A stretch of DNA of 64,000 nt from Xestospongia bergquistia (GCA_963965975.1 OZ014414.1:5431501-5495500); one strand, 5' to 3'; shown: positions 1 through 12,535, counted from the first letter of the stretch. Numbers and translations are program-made. Notes: generated by a model not told the origin, from the sequence alone.

Positions 1-930
1 TTTTGTATTGCCATCATTTTTTAATATTAACTAGGACTAGATAATTATATAGTCAGAAACCTTAACTTCATTTGTACTTTTAATTTAGTTTGTTCTTTCA
101 AATGAACTTAAGTCATTCAGAGTAAACAAAATCACAAGTCCATCCTTGTTTCTTTATTAATAGTAATCCTTAAACTGTATAACTATTTATTAATCATTAA
201 TTTTATCTGTAATAAGCATTATCATGGAACATAATTTCTGTAAAACCAAGTATTAACTATAAAGATATGCAACTATAACATGATATTATTTAAATTGTAT
301 GATCATTATTTAGAAATGTGCTGTTTGTAATAGAATGTTGTATATAGATGAAATAAATCTCCACACCGTTATGTCTTACATGACAAGTACTTCACTTGGT
401 TGAATTGTTTTAGAATTTTTGTTATCAGTACTAGTACTAGACAGATTCCTTTTCTTTGCAGTACTGCTTTTTGTCTATATAGAAATGAACAATAAATGTT
501 ACCCAGTCTTAGAAAGCTTGACCATAAGAAGGAATTATGAGCTAACAATATTTAACATTTATATGAGTGCCCAAAAAAGTATTGAAATAAGATATTAGGT
601 TCTGTCCATACGTTTTATACATTATCACAACTGACTTGTAATTGTACCAGAAACCCATAGACTTGCAAAGAAGGAAAGAAGCACAACTCCAACTTAAAAG
701 CGAGTATAGCTCAACACTATATAAAAAGAGCCGAAGTACTTGACAATTAAGAATACAATCAACTAGACCTATGTATAAAAATGTTTCTGATTATATGGTC
801 ATTCTCAAAAGGGTAAAGTGTAGGCTTGCTCCTTCCTGATTGCACATGCAAATCACTATTGAATACAATTCTTCCATTTAATTGGTCAGTTACTAGTCAC
901 TATATTTATTTAATGACCTGTTGGTCACTA
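1..930. other. AT-rich non-coding DNA
   Basis: No open frame with a recognisable domain, no splice-bounded exon and no RNA gene is visible on either strand. The stretch is simple AT-rich sequence. Confidence 0.6.
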
Positions 931-1066
931 AAATATAATAACAAATGGAGAATGCTGTGACTGCCATATTCTTTATTGTTTGAATTCACAACAATAAAGA
1001 ATATGTCAGTCACAACATTCTCCATTTGTAATTATAATATTTATTTAATGACCTGTTGGCCACTAT
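901..1066. repeat. Foldback (inverted repeat) flanked by direct copies
   Basis: About 47 bp at 934-981 return as reverse complement at 990-1036 with only a few mismatches, around an 8-10 nt centre containing GAATTC. The inverted pair is itself flanked by near-identical direct copies at 901-930 and 1038-1066, each with the core TTTAATGACCTGTTGG. The piece could be a small foldback transposon with flanking duplications, or a hairpin-mediated duplication. The 86-residue frame over it is a by-product of the repeat. Confidence 0.75.
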
Positions 1067-1069
1067 ATA

Positions 1070-3150
1070 ATATTATTATAGATTGTAAACCAGAATATGA
1101 AAAAAGTGAATATGGTAGGGATATACAATTGATGGTAAGCACAGTTCAATACACAACTTTCAAAACCACAAAAGTGGAGCAGGACATATTTGATAAGTTC
1201 CTAGCATATATCATGCAAAAAGTTCTGAGTGAGTGAGTAACTTAACAGTTCTTACTAATGTTACTGTTGTTATCTATTTGTAGGTGTACATGTAGCTAAT
1301 GAGACAGCATAAGGTAATAAATTATAATATATTATGAATAGCTTCTTGGCATATACAATTTAATTATGTATAGGACCTATAATCCTCTGCTATGGTATGG
1401 CTCTTAGCTTCATTCCTGGACTATATACTTGTACCTGGTTTACTTATCCAGCTGGCTGACCATTGAACGCAAGGTTGTAAAACTCGGGATCACTTGACAG
1501 AAGAACTTTCTCTTGAGTGCTGACATTTCTATAAACAGGACCAGTATAGTACGATAAGTGTCTTGGACCACTGTGAGATCTAGACAAGCTATAGAAACTT
1601 CGAGCATTAGCCATGTGCTCCTTGGCTAGTTAAGTAGATGGGACAACAAGTTTAATTCAGTACAGTAATAAAATGTAAATGAGTTGTAAACCTTCCTTTT
1701 GTAAACTATGAATGCCTGATAAATTCATGTAAATACATTGTACATATGAAGTTTACACACTTCATATACTAATGAAAACTAGCTGTGTCAGTACACTACA
1801 TGTAAATTAAATGTAAATCTCAAGTATTGTATGTGGTAAACTATTGATGGTAAATCTATGTAAATGGAGTGTAAATTTGAAGTTTACATATTTTGTACAC
1901 TGCTGTTTACTACTGTATTTGGAGCTGTGGACGATGATCATATGCTACAAAATTCAGTGCTTAGAATATATCATTAATTAGTGTTTAGGAAATAATCACA
2001 TACCTAAAAGTAATTATAAGGCCATTGAGTATTATGTACTTCAAATTACAGGAAGAACAAATAGATGAAGTATATAAAATTGAATTCTTTCACAAGATCA
2101 GTAATAAGGGTGTGGCATGTGATATGATTATTGTAATTCTAGCTACCAAGTATCTTACCTGACATTTTCCAGTGCTATAACTCTTAGCTATGCCACATTG
2201 ATTCATTCAAAATTTACCAAATATAAAAAAATAGGTCAGACCTGACTGCTTGTTAGATCAGTAAATCTAGATCTATAAAATACAAACACAAATTAATGTC
2301 ATAGTGATAAACGTTTTTGAATCAACAAGGTAGAGGTAGTCTATTTGGCTATGGCTTGTCTTGTTCGTAAACCTACATTAGCAAAAGTGGGTGTGGTAAG
2401 TTTAATCTGGTGACGAAGAAAGTCCATCAAAAAACAGTAAAAATGATTCATGCCATCTAAATGTGTTGCAGAATATTACTTATGTGCTTAAATGAATTCT
2501 TACTTTTCCCTCATAAATAAAAGCAATTTTAAGAGTCACTTCACTGAGCAGCCAGCACCTTTTGTTCGGTGAAGCTGGTTGATAACTGTCCATCCTATTA
2601 TATTATAAAATATAAAAGTTCAGTAGACAACTGCACTATTTAATAAGTTAAACTTACCATAGGTATATTAACAAATATAACAGAATTTCTTTTGCTCTAA
2701 ACTTATAGTTAATATACAACTCACAACCATTAGAACATTATATCATTATAATTCCGAACAATAAGTATTTACTAAATTAGTAATAAAAAAGAGGTGTGAC
2801 CTACAAGATCGACACTTGATCTAGATCACCTCAAGTTGGTGTACAAGATATTACTACAATCTTAGTCGTATAAATACTAAAACATTCTTTTGTTAACTTA
2901 CTAGCAGCAGAACATTCATCTCCAGTAGATCAGCAAACAGTCCTATTCCAAAACACTCCTAAAAGGTATCATGTAAATTGTTGCATTTATAATAATTCTC
3001 AACAAGTAGATCATCATTTCAAGTAGAGTAGTATAAAAGGTTTGTTATATAATAGAATTTATGCAAACAAATGCAGATAATAATGATTAATTAGTTCTTG
3101 AACAAATTACAAAGAGTTTACATAAGGCATATTTTATGTTATTGGGTATG
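1070..3150. other. Non-coding, with a TGTAAA-rich cluster
   Basis: No gene is visible. Between 1,670 and 1,915 the motif GTAAAT/GTAAAC (or its complement GTTTAC) occurs about 13 times in roughly 240 bp. The motif is on both strands at irregular spacing, so this looks like a decayed tandem repeat or binding-site cluster. Confidence 0.45.
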
Positions 3151-3803
3151 AGAGATTTAAATGTACATGGCACATGACCAGTTGCATTGTAATGTAAGAC
3201 AATTTATGGTTGGGTATTAAGTGGTTTGTATATGATGTGCATGTCACAGGACAAGCTTATATTTTATTATAAGAGATTGGGTATTGAAATATCTCTATAC
3301 ATTAAGTTGAATCATAGAACAGTTGTGATAAGAACACATCATAGAGTTAAATCATATCATAAGGGTCACAAAAGATTTATGTATGTACCTCACAGAGGTC
3401 TGTTGTATCATGGAACATTATACATCATGAGCAATAAGATGATATATATGTATGGCAAAAGGTTTGTAAATGTGTATGTTACATGGACAAGTATCAATGT
3501 GGCATGGTAATAAGAGGTTGTATAAAAATACCTAAAAGTTTTGTATATGCATACATTATAAGGATTTGTGAATAAATACATAGAAAGGTTTGTATATATG
3601 CATGTATGTCACAGGACTATCTTGTATCATAGGACATTATGCAGTATGGATAATAAAATTTTTATGTATATATTTTTGTGATATATATATATAAATGTAC
3701 ATATCACAAAGCTAGGTTATATTGTTGTGTTCACATATGTCACAGGGCTGTGTTTTGGTGATAACAGGTTGTATAATATTATGTTGGGTAAAATTTTAAT
3801 GTA
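3150..3803. repeat. Diverged tandem repeats (TATGTCACAGG family)
   Basis: Motifs such as TATGTCACAGG, GGTTTGTATATATG and ATCATGGAACATTAT recur at about 3,236, 3,370, 3,600 and 3,740 with heavy divergence. The 94-residue frame at 3,226-3,510 is made of this repeat and has no domain features, so I do not treat it as a gene. Confidence 0.5.
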
Positions 3804-5666
3804 GGTTTTGGGAATACTATTAATGGGCAACAATGTGGACGTATTTACATGTTGTAAAGTTGTAAGACATTTGTCATGTACATGTGACAGAAAGGTAGAT
3901 TAAGTAGGTATTTGAATGTTATAAATTAAAAGAAGGTAAATTATAAGTACATGTCTGAATGTACATGTTGTAGGACTGACAAAGGTAGGCATTATGTAGA
4001 TGATGTAATGTGATTGAATTAACAAAGGGTGTGTGTATGTATGACTATACATACACATACCCTTTGTGCATATGTTTATCTAAAGATTGTAACAACAGTG
4101 AAGAGGCTTTATAAGATAATAACAATATAGGATAATGGTTACTGATATAGTACAAGAGAACACCGTTCATATTACAAAGTGAATAAGTGATATAATTGTC
4201 CATATAATGGCATAGTACATGACTAGAGGTTATATAGTGACTAAACTAACAGTATAGGATATGCGTCATATTTCTGATAAGTCATTATTATATGTTGAGT
4301 GACAATTAAGATATGAGAGCTCTGCAAGTAAATTTATGGATTAACAGAAAAATTAGTTGTGTAACTTAGTCACTTAAAATTTCTAGCATAAAGTACAAAT
4401 GTAGTATATGACTTGTTACAACTCTGTAGAATTATAATATTGTATATTACAGCAAGAACATTAGTAGAGGGTTGTGAATACATTCTAAAATTAGAGTCTT
4501 GGACCCACTCAGTCTGTGTACTTAAAGGAAGGGCTCTACTAGCTAACAAGATGACTCTACATTGCTTTCAAAAGCATGTTCTAAAATTAGTCTTTTTGAC
4601 CCACAAAAGCTATGTATGTACTCAGTAGGGAGGCTGTGCTAGTCATTATAGTTAACATGATGACTCCTCATTAGCTAGACAAGTTATAACTATATGTTAG
4701 TAGATTAGTATTATAAAAGTCTCTTTAATACAGCCATACAAAGTGAACTACAACTAAGTGGGGTGAGGGATGGTACAAATTAAGACTTGATATTAGTGAA
4801 CCACACATAACCTACATATTCCATACATGTGTCTATGTATAATTTCAGGCTGGTTTTAACATAAAATACAACTACTCAGTTACCAGGGCCATTAGATGTA
4901 AGGCTCAATAATTATAGTTAGCTATAGCATTTGGAAGACGTTTGCAGTCTGAGAAAAGATTTGTACAAGTCATTCCAGTTCTGTTTTGTCAAGTATTTAC
5001 ATAATGATAATAAAACCCTAAATACACAAGTTTTTCTAGTCTACTGATATAGTCTTTCTGTGTTCATTAATTACCAACACAATCAATACAATGGCCAACT
5101 AAGGTTGATTTAAACAGAACTAGAACCAGATCTTGCTAAAAACTATAGAAGTAGGCAACCACAAGAGGCAAATGTCTCCAAAAGTCCTAAAAGTAGTTAG
5201 AAGAGGCTATACATATGTAAAATGACAGCAACAATCTGGGTCCAGAGAGATAAAAAACTCAGGGTAAGGTTTTCCACCTATACACATGGTGTACGTTTAG
5301 TCTGACCTGAAAGCTTTCTCTTTCTTTTGTGCTACAACAGAAGTGTACTTTCTCTGTTGTTGACATTGACTTGAAGGCCTTTTCTACATAAGAAGTGAGT
5401 AAGATTTGAAAGTATCTTGACTGGAGGGGATGTACTGTAGACAGCAACAGCATCAGATGTGCTATTCTTTAAAAGATGTCAGGCCTGCAGAAGCACTCAT
5501 CCAACAGGCATAGTTGTCTTGAGGAAATGAGGCAGTCTTGCAATAGCCTAATACTTTTACAACTAAAATTGGCTCCACTAAACTTGTTTGTTAAACTGAG
5601 CATGCTCAATGCTCTAACCTGACGCTATTAAGGTAACTGTTAAACTGAGCATGCTCAGATCATGTA
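3804..5666. repeat. Large tandem duplication, unit A (~1.86 kb)
   Basis: The unit begins with a GGTTTTGGGAATACTATTAAT-like stretch and ends after two copies of AAACTGAGCATGCTCA. Segment after segment is collinear with the following unit: the GACAGAAAGGTAGATT region, the AGGCTTTATAA/ATATAGGATA region near 4,105, the GGGCCATTAGATGTAAGGCT region near 4,887, and the end near 5,590-5,660. By eye I judge identity at around 80 percent. No protein family is recognisable in either copy. Confidence 0.8.
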
Positions 5667-5965
5667 GTTTTTAGAATAATATTAATAGACAACAATAGTT
5701 GATATATGTACATGTTGTAAACTCATATATAGATTTGTCATGTACATGTACATGTGACAGATAGGTAGATTACATGGGCATTTGAATGTCATGAAATAAA
5801 AGAGAGAAATTGTAAGTATCTGTCTGAATGTAGGGTCGACAAGAGGTTATGTGCAGATATTGTAGTGTGATAGGATTAACAACGGGCATGTGTATGGGCA
5901 TGTGTATGTATGATTCAACAAAGGATATGTACAAATACTTGTTAAAGATTGTATATGTTAATTGC

Positions 5966-6027
<62 letters not shown>

Positions 6028-7590
6028 TGTTATAAAGTGTACATGTTGATCACATAGATATTAATATTATGTGGTGTGCACATTGATTGCATATATATCA
6101 TAGGATGTATAGGCTGTAAATGTTAATGACAAGAGTTGGAACATCAATGGAAAGGCTTTATAACAATAGTAACAATATAGGATAGTGGTTAATGAAATTG
6201 TACAAAAGGACATGAACAATCAGATATTTAAAAGTGAATATGTGACATAGTTTCTATATAATGACACAGTATTTGACAAGAGGTTATATAGTGACTTAGC
6301 AAACAGTACAAGATATGTGTCATATGTCATATCAATCATCATTATATGTTGAGGGACACATAAGATTTATGAGAGTTATGCAAGTGTATACCACAAATTT
6401 TGTGGATTAATAGAGAAATTAGTTGTATAATTACTAAAAATTTCTAGCATAAACTACAAGTCTAGTACATGGGTTGTTACAAGTCTGTAGAGTTATATAA
6501 TTGTATAATACAGAAAGAATATTACAAGAGAGTTGTGAATATGTTTAAAACTTAGACTCTTGGACCCACAGACTTCATGCACCCAACAGGAAGGCTGTAC
6601 TAGTCATTTTGGTTAACAAGATGACTCCTCATTTGCTAGACAAGTTATAAACTATATTATTTATATACATTGAGTATTATAAAAGAATCTCTAATATAGA
6701 CATACAAAGGAAAATGCTTACAACTGCTGAGCAGAGATGAATGGTACAAAGTAAGACTTGATACTAGTGAGCCACACAGAAGATACATATTCTATACAAG
6801 TGTCTAGGTATATGTATCCCAGGCTTCCAAAGTTATCTCAACATAAAATACTACTACTCAGCTACTAGGGCCATTAAATGTAAGGCTCCATATTTATAGT
6901 TAGGTGTAACATACATGAAAAGTTTACAGTCTGGGAAGAGACTTGCACAAGCCGTTCCAGGCAAATATTTATATAACAACAGCAAAAATACCTCACATCT
7001 ACTGATACCAGCTTTCTGTGCACATAAATTACCACTAGAGCCCCACAATGGACTAACTTAAATGGAGCTAGAACTAGATCTAGCTAAATACTACAGAAGT
7101 AATCTACTACATGAGGTCAAAGGTCTCCAAATGTCTTAATATAAAAGAGACTATACTTATGTGAAATGACAGCCACAATCTGGATCCAGAGAGATTAAAA
7201 GCTACATGTTAGGCTTTCCACATAGCTATGAATACCTTCTCTTTCTTTTATATATGCTGAAACAAAATCATATATTTTGTTGTTGTCCTTGGCTTGTGGG
7301 GTTTTTCTACTTGTGAAGTGAGTGAGAATTGAAGGTATCTTAACTAGACAGAATAGGATGGACTTAGAGGAGCAGCAACTGCTGTGATCTTCTTTAAAAG
7401 ATGTCATTCCTGCAGAAGCACCCATTCAACAGTCATAGTTGTCCTGAACAAATGAGGCAGTCTAGCAAAAGTCCAGTATTTTTATAACTAAAATTGGCTT
7501 CACTAAAGTTGTTTGTTAAATTGAGGATGCTCAATTCTCAAAATTGATGCTATTAAAGGAACTCTCAAATTGACCATGCTCAGTTCATTG
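5667..7590. repeat. Large tandem duplication, unit B (~1.92 kb)
   Basis: This is the second, directly repeated copy of the preceding unit, starting at the matching TTTTTAGAATAATATTAAT and ending near the TTGACCATGCTCAG stretch. It is slightly longer, in part because a microsatellite has grown inside it. Small open frames in the two copies (for example minus strand 5,259-5,453 and 7,195-7,425) are related but have no known domain, and their frames are not conserved well enough to claim a gene. Confidence 0.8.
5968..6030. repeat. Compound microsatellite (AT)n(GTAT)n
   Basis: About 32 bp of AT repeat is followed without a break by about 30 bp of GTAT repeat. It is absent from the matching position in duplication unit A, so it expanded after the duplication. 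Confidence 0.95.
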
Positions 7591-8245
7591 GGTTTACTAT
7601 GATAAACATGTATGACAAATTCAAATAAAAATAAGCTTATAATGAGGACAGCAAGACACATATTTTATCAGTTCGTAGATTGACAATCTGTGTATATTTA
7701 TAACAATGCATGCAGCACATATACTTACACATAACTAACTTATTAACCCTATCTAATGAAATAATTGCGTTGGCGGTGTCACGTGATGACGAAATCTATT
7801 TTCCCTCAGGGCATAAGCACATTGTCGATTCAAGAAGACGCTTTGGAAATGTTATAACGTGTTCAAATAAAGCTGTAACTAGTTTCTAACTCTCATTTTA
7901 ACCTGTAAGGATATCAGTAAAATGGAGTAACAATGAGTGCTATTATTATACTTGAACTCACGTAAGTCAGACCCACAATTGTCTACCATTGGTGTATTTC
8001 TTTATACTGAGTTGACTTTTTGCCAGAGTAATACGTAGTACTAAAAATAAGTATGATATAGGTTCTCTATATATTTCAGTATAAATATGAGTGAATGATT
8101 ATATATGTAATTTGCCTGGTTATTAAACTGTTGAAGAGTACTATGTAGCTATAGATATTTGGTGTGATAGAGTAACAAACAGTCATTGCTCTTCCCAGTA
8201 TGACAGAGGTGTATACTACAATCTTCACAATATCACTGAGTATCT
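7591..8245. other. Non-coding spacer
   Basis: AT-rich DNA after the large duplication. No domain-bearing frame is visible. Confidence 0.5.
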
Positions 8246-8249
8246 TATC

Positions 8250-8480
8250 TTCTTATAGGTGTAGCAGTAGGGACATCGGTATCGTTAATTGTTTGGTTTC
8301 TTTGGGAAGTGACTCTGGCAAAATTTTTCTGAAGGTAGTATAGAAGGACGACCAGCATGTTTTCGCCTATTGTACGATCCAGTGAGTTGAGTTACAAGAT
8401 TGAGATGAAAGTCTTTCATGTTATGAAAAGTTGGTTCGGACAGAAGACTTTGAAAAATGTAAGAGTTTGTGATAGCTAAG
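8250..8480 (-). pseudogene. piggyBac-type transposase C-terminal remnant
   Basis: On the minus strand one frame reads through a linker of the form KDFHLNLVTQLTGSY, then a basic RRKHAGRPS patch, then HFPKKP and a CPYC pair. This is the usual order at the C-terminal end of PGBD-type transposases, where a conserved region precedes a cysteine-rich finger. A stop lies before the cysteine pair and nothing upstream on this strand continues the frame. It is an older fragment, opposite in orientation to the complete element at 9,054-11,799, and its sequence is clearly different from that element. Confidence 0.55.
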
Positions 8481-8789
8481 TCTATGCTAAAGTAGGCAAT
8501 CTACTTACAATAATATTTCTGCCCACGAGCTCTAATACTATAGTATTGTGATCATTTTTATCAACTCCACCCATATTTTCAATGTACTTAGCTCTAAGCT
8601 CTGGGCAGCTGTCTCACACCACTTTTCTCACCAAAATCATAGTTCTGTTTGAGGGCCTGGCTATATGTGACGTCATAGTAGTAACAGAAGTAGTTAGTAG
8701 TGGCATATCAGAACTCTTTTCAGATAGAATGGAGCTTGAATGTAATGATTGTGATTCTTGTATTGATGATCCAATACAGCCTTATTAGT

Positions 8790-8850
8790 TTGAGCAGGAG
8801 TGCATGAGCGTCGTGAAACAACGCGAAGGAGCGTCAAACTGCCATTATAT
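8790..8850. repeat. Inverted copy of 12,490-12,535 (left member)
   Basis: About 45 bp here match, as reverse complement and with a few changes, the sequence at 12,490-12,535 (shared core ATGACGCTCATG-like). The pair brackets the piggyBac element and the remnant next to it. They may be ends of an older composite insertion or two copies of a short repeat. Confidence 0.55.
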
Positions 8851-9053
8851 TTGTATTCTTGAAACACAGTCATGGATAATTCCATATAAGGAAAATACAC
8901 TTAAGTAGCATAAGTACTGCAAGTACGTGACGAAGCAATGAATATTATTACAATCATCAATTGTGAGTAAAACTAAAAAAAGAAAGAAGTTATGTACATC
9001 AAGAAACGTTTAAAAGATTTAGACTTGGAGGTTATGGAGGCTTTTTTCATTAA

Positions 9054-11799
9054 CCCTTTATATACGGTAAACGTAATTTTACATCTTACTATTAAAAAAC
9101 GCGTAATACGATAGACGTATTATTACGGCATAAAGACACTTGGTTACTAATGTGCTACAAGAGACAGCTGTGTTCAAGCTACGAAGGTCTTACATTCAGA
9201 TTTGATTGTAGAAGCACCTGTGATAAACTTAGCTTGTGCATTTCCTAGCTGCTTTTAGTACTGTGGAGACAGACTCTACTCCATTTTCAGCTCTCCCACA
9301 CAATTGAGGTATAACGTTTGAAGTGTTTACATAAGCTTTCACCACACAATTAAGAAATAGTGATAAGATAATTACTGTTACATAAAAATAATTAAATTCA
9401 AAATAGAAATGGATGAGAAAGCTACATATACTACGGATGAGGTAGTGAGTATGGTAATGTGTGATGATGATGATGACTACATGATTGAACACTTTGAACC
9501 TGGCAGTGATGACAAACTTGGGTTTAATAGTGATCTTGAAGAGAACAAGTAAGATTTTAAAAAATACAAATACCTTAAAAAATTACTATTCTTCTAAGTG
9601 ATGACATTCAAGATGATTCGCACACATTCTTACCATTATTTCATGAAGAGGACACATCAAACAATGATATGACATCTACTAACTATTTCCCTAACATTCC
9701 AGTTTCTCCACTGTAAAAAGGTAAACATAAAAACATGAATATAATTTTGCTTACTACATGTAACAGTGATGAGCTCAAATGGACAGACGAACTAGAACCT
9801 ATTTCTGTTAACAAGTTCAGTGAACACATTGGTCCAACTAGTCCCTTACCTTCAAAACCAATTGAAATCTTCAGATTATTTTTCACAGAAAAGATAGTTG
9901 AGACAATTGTTTATGAGTCCAACAGCTACGCTAAGCTTTGCATGGGAGAAGAAATGTTCACTAAGTGGGATAAAATAACCAGACAAGAGTTGGAGGCTTA
10001 CTTTGGGTTCATGATTTTGATGGGCTTAGTCCCACTACCTTCATATCATGACTATTGGAGAAAGATGAATTTCTTCAATACAACCCAATGGCAAACCGAA
10101 TACCACGAGATCAGTTTTTTGAAATATCATGTAAACAACTCCACAATTTCATCTTCATATAGTGAAAACTATGACAGACTATGTAAAGTTCATACAATCT
10201 TAGAGTACTTATGTGACAAAGTCCAACATCTTTATGACCCACACTGTGAGTGTAGTATTGACAAGGCAATGGTGCCTTATAAAGGACATTGCTCAATGAA
10301 GCAATACTTACCTAAAAAACCAACCAAAAGGGGTTTGAAAGTATGGATGAGGGCTGACTCCACCAATGGTTATGTATCTGAGTTTCAAGTATATGTAGAA
10401 AAAGAAAAAGGGTCATAAGAATTCAAACTTGGAGAACAGGTTATGAAAGACCTAACAAGGAAATTAAAATATAAAAATTATCATGTTTACTGTGACAACT
10501 TTTTCACCAGTTTCTCACTCTTCAGATATCTGTTAGCTAATGGATTATATGCATGTGGTCCTGTATGAACACATTGCAAAGGCTTCCCTAATGATCTTAA
10601 ACATTACATTACATATAGTCAATTAGAAAGAGGGGAGAGTATCACCTTACAATGTGTAGACGAACCAAACATGATTGCTACAGTCTGGCAAGACACAAAA
10701 CTTGTCACAGCAACATCAATAAACGCTCAACCACTTCATCACAATGAGGTAGCTAGGAGAATGAAAACGGGAGAAAAGGATATTCTTATGCCCTCAAAGT
10801 ATTACCTCATATAGTCAATATATAGGTGGTGTTGATAGAAACGGTCAATTGTGGCAATATTACCACATAAAACTCAAATGTCGAAAGTACTATAAATACC
10901 TTTTCTGGTTCCTCATGGATGTGGCAATTACCAATTCTTTCATTCTGGCAAAAGAATTCACTGACCTATCACTAAAACATGTGAAAGATTTTCGTCTTCC
11001 ACTTGCAAAGGAGCTTATTTGAGACTTCAATGGAAGGAAACGACGTGGTAGAAAATCTTTTTCTCAACCACCCAAGAAATTTATCATGTCACATTTTCCT
11101 TTAAGAATAGATGGAAAGCAACATCGATGTCATTATTGTTACCACTATAAACATACACGTAAAGACACAACATGGCATTGTTTCAATTGTGATCTCTACT
11201 CTTCTGCCACAATGGAAGAAGCGATGATTGCTTTTTACTTTACCACAAAGAATATGTACATTTATGAACTAGAACACTCTATTATACTATCATACTAACA
11301 CTGCACTTACTAACATATACTAACTTCCTAGAGTAAAATAAACCAAACACAATCTAACATTACCTTATTGTAACAGATGACTAGCTTAGAAATGGTGTCC
11401 ATCTTTTTAGAAGGTACAGCTTAACTATTGTTTTTTTTGTGTTTTAACATTTACATCAGACATACCTAGAATGAAAACCTGAAGCAAACCAAGGTCAGTA
11501 CTATCTTGCTTAGTCTTAAAACCTTTTGAAAAACAGTGATTTCGTATTATAGAAGTGCTTATAATAACAAATCATTTATAGAGAGCGCTTACCTCGAAAC
11601 CTTCGAATTAACTCAACATCCTAGCTGTTAAAGTACTTTACTACACTTTTGAGGCGTCACATAACCTTTTCACTGACAAATTTTAAAGATAAACAGCCAA
11701 AACTAAGTGAAAGAGACGCCAACATGGTCCAGCTTCCCTTGGGCAATTTAATTCCGTATTAACATGGCCACGCCCTTAATTAATTCCGTATATAAAGGG
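9054..11799 (+). mobile_element. Complete piggyBac-type DNA transposon
   Basis: Both ends are present. The left end reads CCCTTTATATACGG (9,054-9,067) and the right end reads its exact reverse complement CCGTATATAAAGGG (11,786-11,799). Both are flanked by TTAA (9,050-9,053 and 11,800-11,803), the target sequence duplicated by piggyBac elements. The 2,746-bp interior holds one transposase gene on the plus strand. A subterminal TTAATTCCGTATTAA copy near 11,750 partly repeats the right end. Exact 14-bp ends with an intact TTAA pair show clean, single-event insertion boundaries, but the gene inside is broken. Confidence 0.93.
9409..11298 (+). pseudogene. piggyBac (PGBD4-like) transposase, disrupted
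   Basis: This is the cut-and-paste transposase of the surrounding element. A start at 9,409 opens an acidic N-terminal exon (DDDDDYMIEHFEPGSDD region) that runs to a GTAAG donor at 9,549. A second piece resumes near 9,600 but meets a stop at about 9,715. The catalytic core is open from 9,735 to 10,418 and contains the first Asp in SIDKAMVPYKG, then KQYLPKKPTKRG. After a stop at 10,416 the frame continues with the second Asp (YHVYCDNFF, about 10,490) and, after more stops, the third (GGVDRNGQL, about 10,830). A C-terminal cysteine/histidine finger (HRCHYC...WHCFNCD) lies at 11,110-11,200. All three catalytic Asp survive, so the gene decayed by nonsense and frameshift changes, not by loss of the active site. 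Confidence 0.9.
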
Positions 11800-11960
11800 T
11801 TAAAGAGGTGGAAACAGTTGAACAACATATATCTTTATTCACCTGTGTTATTAAAACCTCCTTTTGCTATTAAGATTAATATTATCTGATATTATGATAT
11901 TATTAATAGAATGAACAGTTACTACTTTTGGTTGTATGGTTTACGTTTCAAATCATGTTT

Positions 11961-12345
11961 TTATATAAAGAGTGGTGCATTTCTATAGCCTCCACGGTGA
12001 CGCCTCAGCTTGCCATGAACACTTCCTCTAGTTATTACTCCACCTCTGGCAATAGCATAGTTTAGTGATGATAATAGGCCTGAGGTGGCGTGCTTGACCT
12101 GGCTAAAGAAAGTCTCAACTGCACTATCATTGATATGTACTGGATATATTGTGTACCCAGGGTGAGCAGAAGTGAAATCAGCATATAAGTTTTTAAAGCT
12201 ATAATACATGAGCCTGAGTAAGTCCCAGGTTTGCCAACAGTAAGCCTGAAATGTCCCATTTGTTCAGCCATTCTTGGGTCCATTGACAGAGTGAGATGCT
12301 GTTTTCGTGTAGCAGGGACTTCCGTGTCTTCAGAAGGTTGTTTCT
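11961..12345 (-). pseudogene. Transposase-like remnant (ETFFSQVKH motif)
   Basis: Two overlapping minus-strand frames join into one protein stretch: an upstream part with SMDPRMAEQMGHFRLT (about 12,240-12,290) and a downstream part with TWDLLRLMYYSF, PVHINDSAVETFFSQVKH and a TSG...NYAIARGGVITRGSV tail (11,961-12,230). A shift of one base separates them. The asparagine/Ser-Ala-Val-Glu-Thr plus FSQ block recalls the C-terminal region of P-element/THAP9-like transposases, but I am not sure of the family. It lies just outside the piggyBac element and reads in the opposite direction. Confidence 0.4.
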
Positions 12346-12489
12346 TGACTTCTCTTAAATTTTATCTATTTAAAGCACACCTAACTAAGAGGTTACAGCC
12401 CAGAAGCTATTAAAATCCAAAACACTTTGCAGCTATGTCCATATATGGACATATGTTCTAAGCCTTGATTCGACAACAGTTGGTTAAGG

Positions 12490-12535
12490 GAGTTTGACAC
12501 TCCTTGTTGCTTCATGACGCTCATGTGCTCCTGGT
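12490..12535. repeat. Inverted copy of 8,790-8,850 (right member)
   Basis: Right partner of the ~45-bp inverted pair described at 8,790-8,850. Beyond it a plus-strand frame (12,514-12,650) encodes an acidic stretch, GESSDSDEELGQGDNEQ, which could be an exon or part of an acidic transposase N-terminus. I cannot assign it. Confidence 0.5.

Noticed and set aside
3226-3510. 94-residue open frame
   Set aside because: It is built from the diverged local repeat, with odd composition and no domain or splice context.
5849-6049. Open frame ending in Tyr-Ile/Met-Tyr-Val-Cys repeats
   Set aside because: Its C-terminal half is the translated (AT)n(GTAT)n microsatellite.
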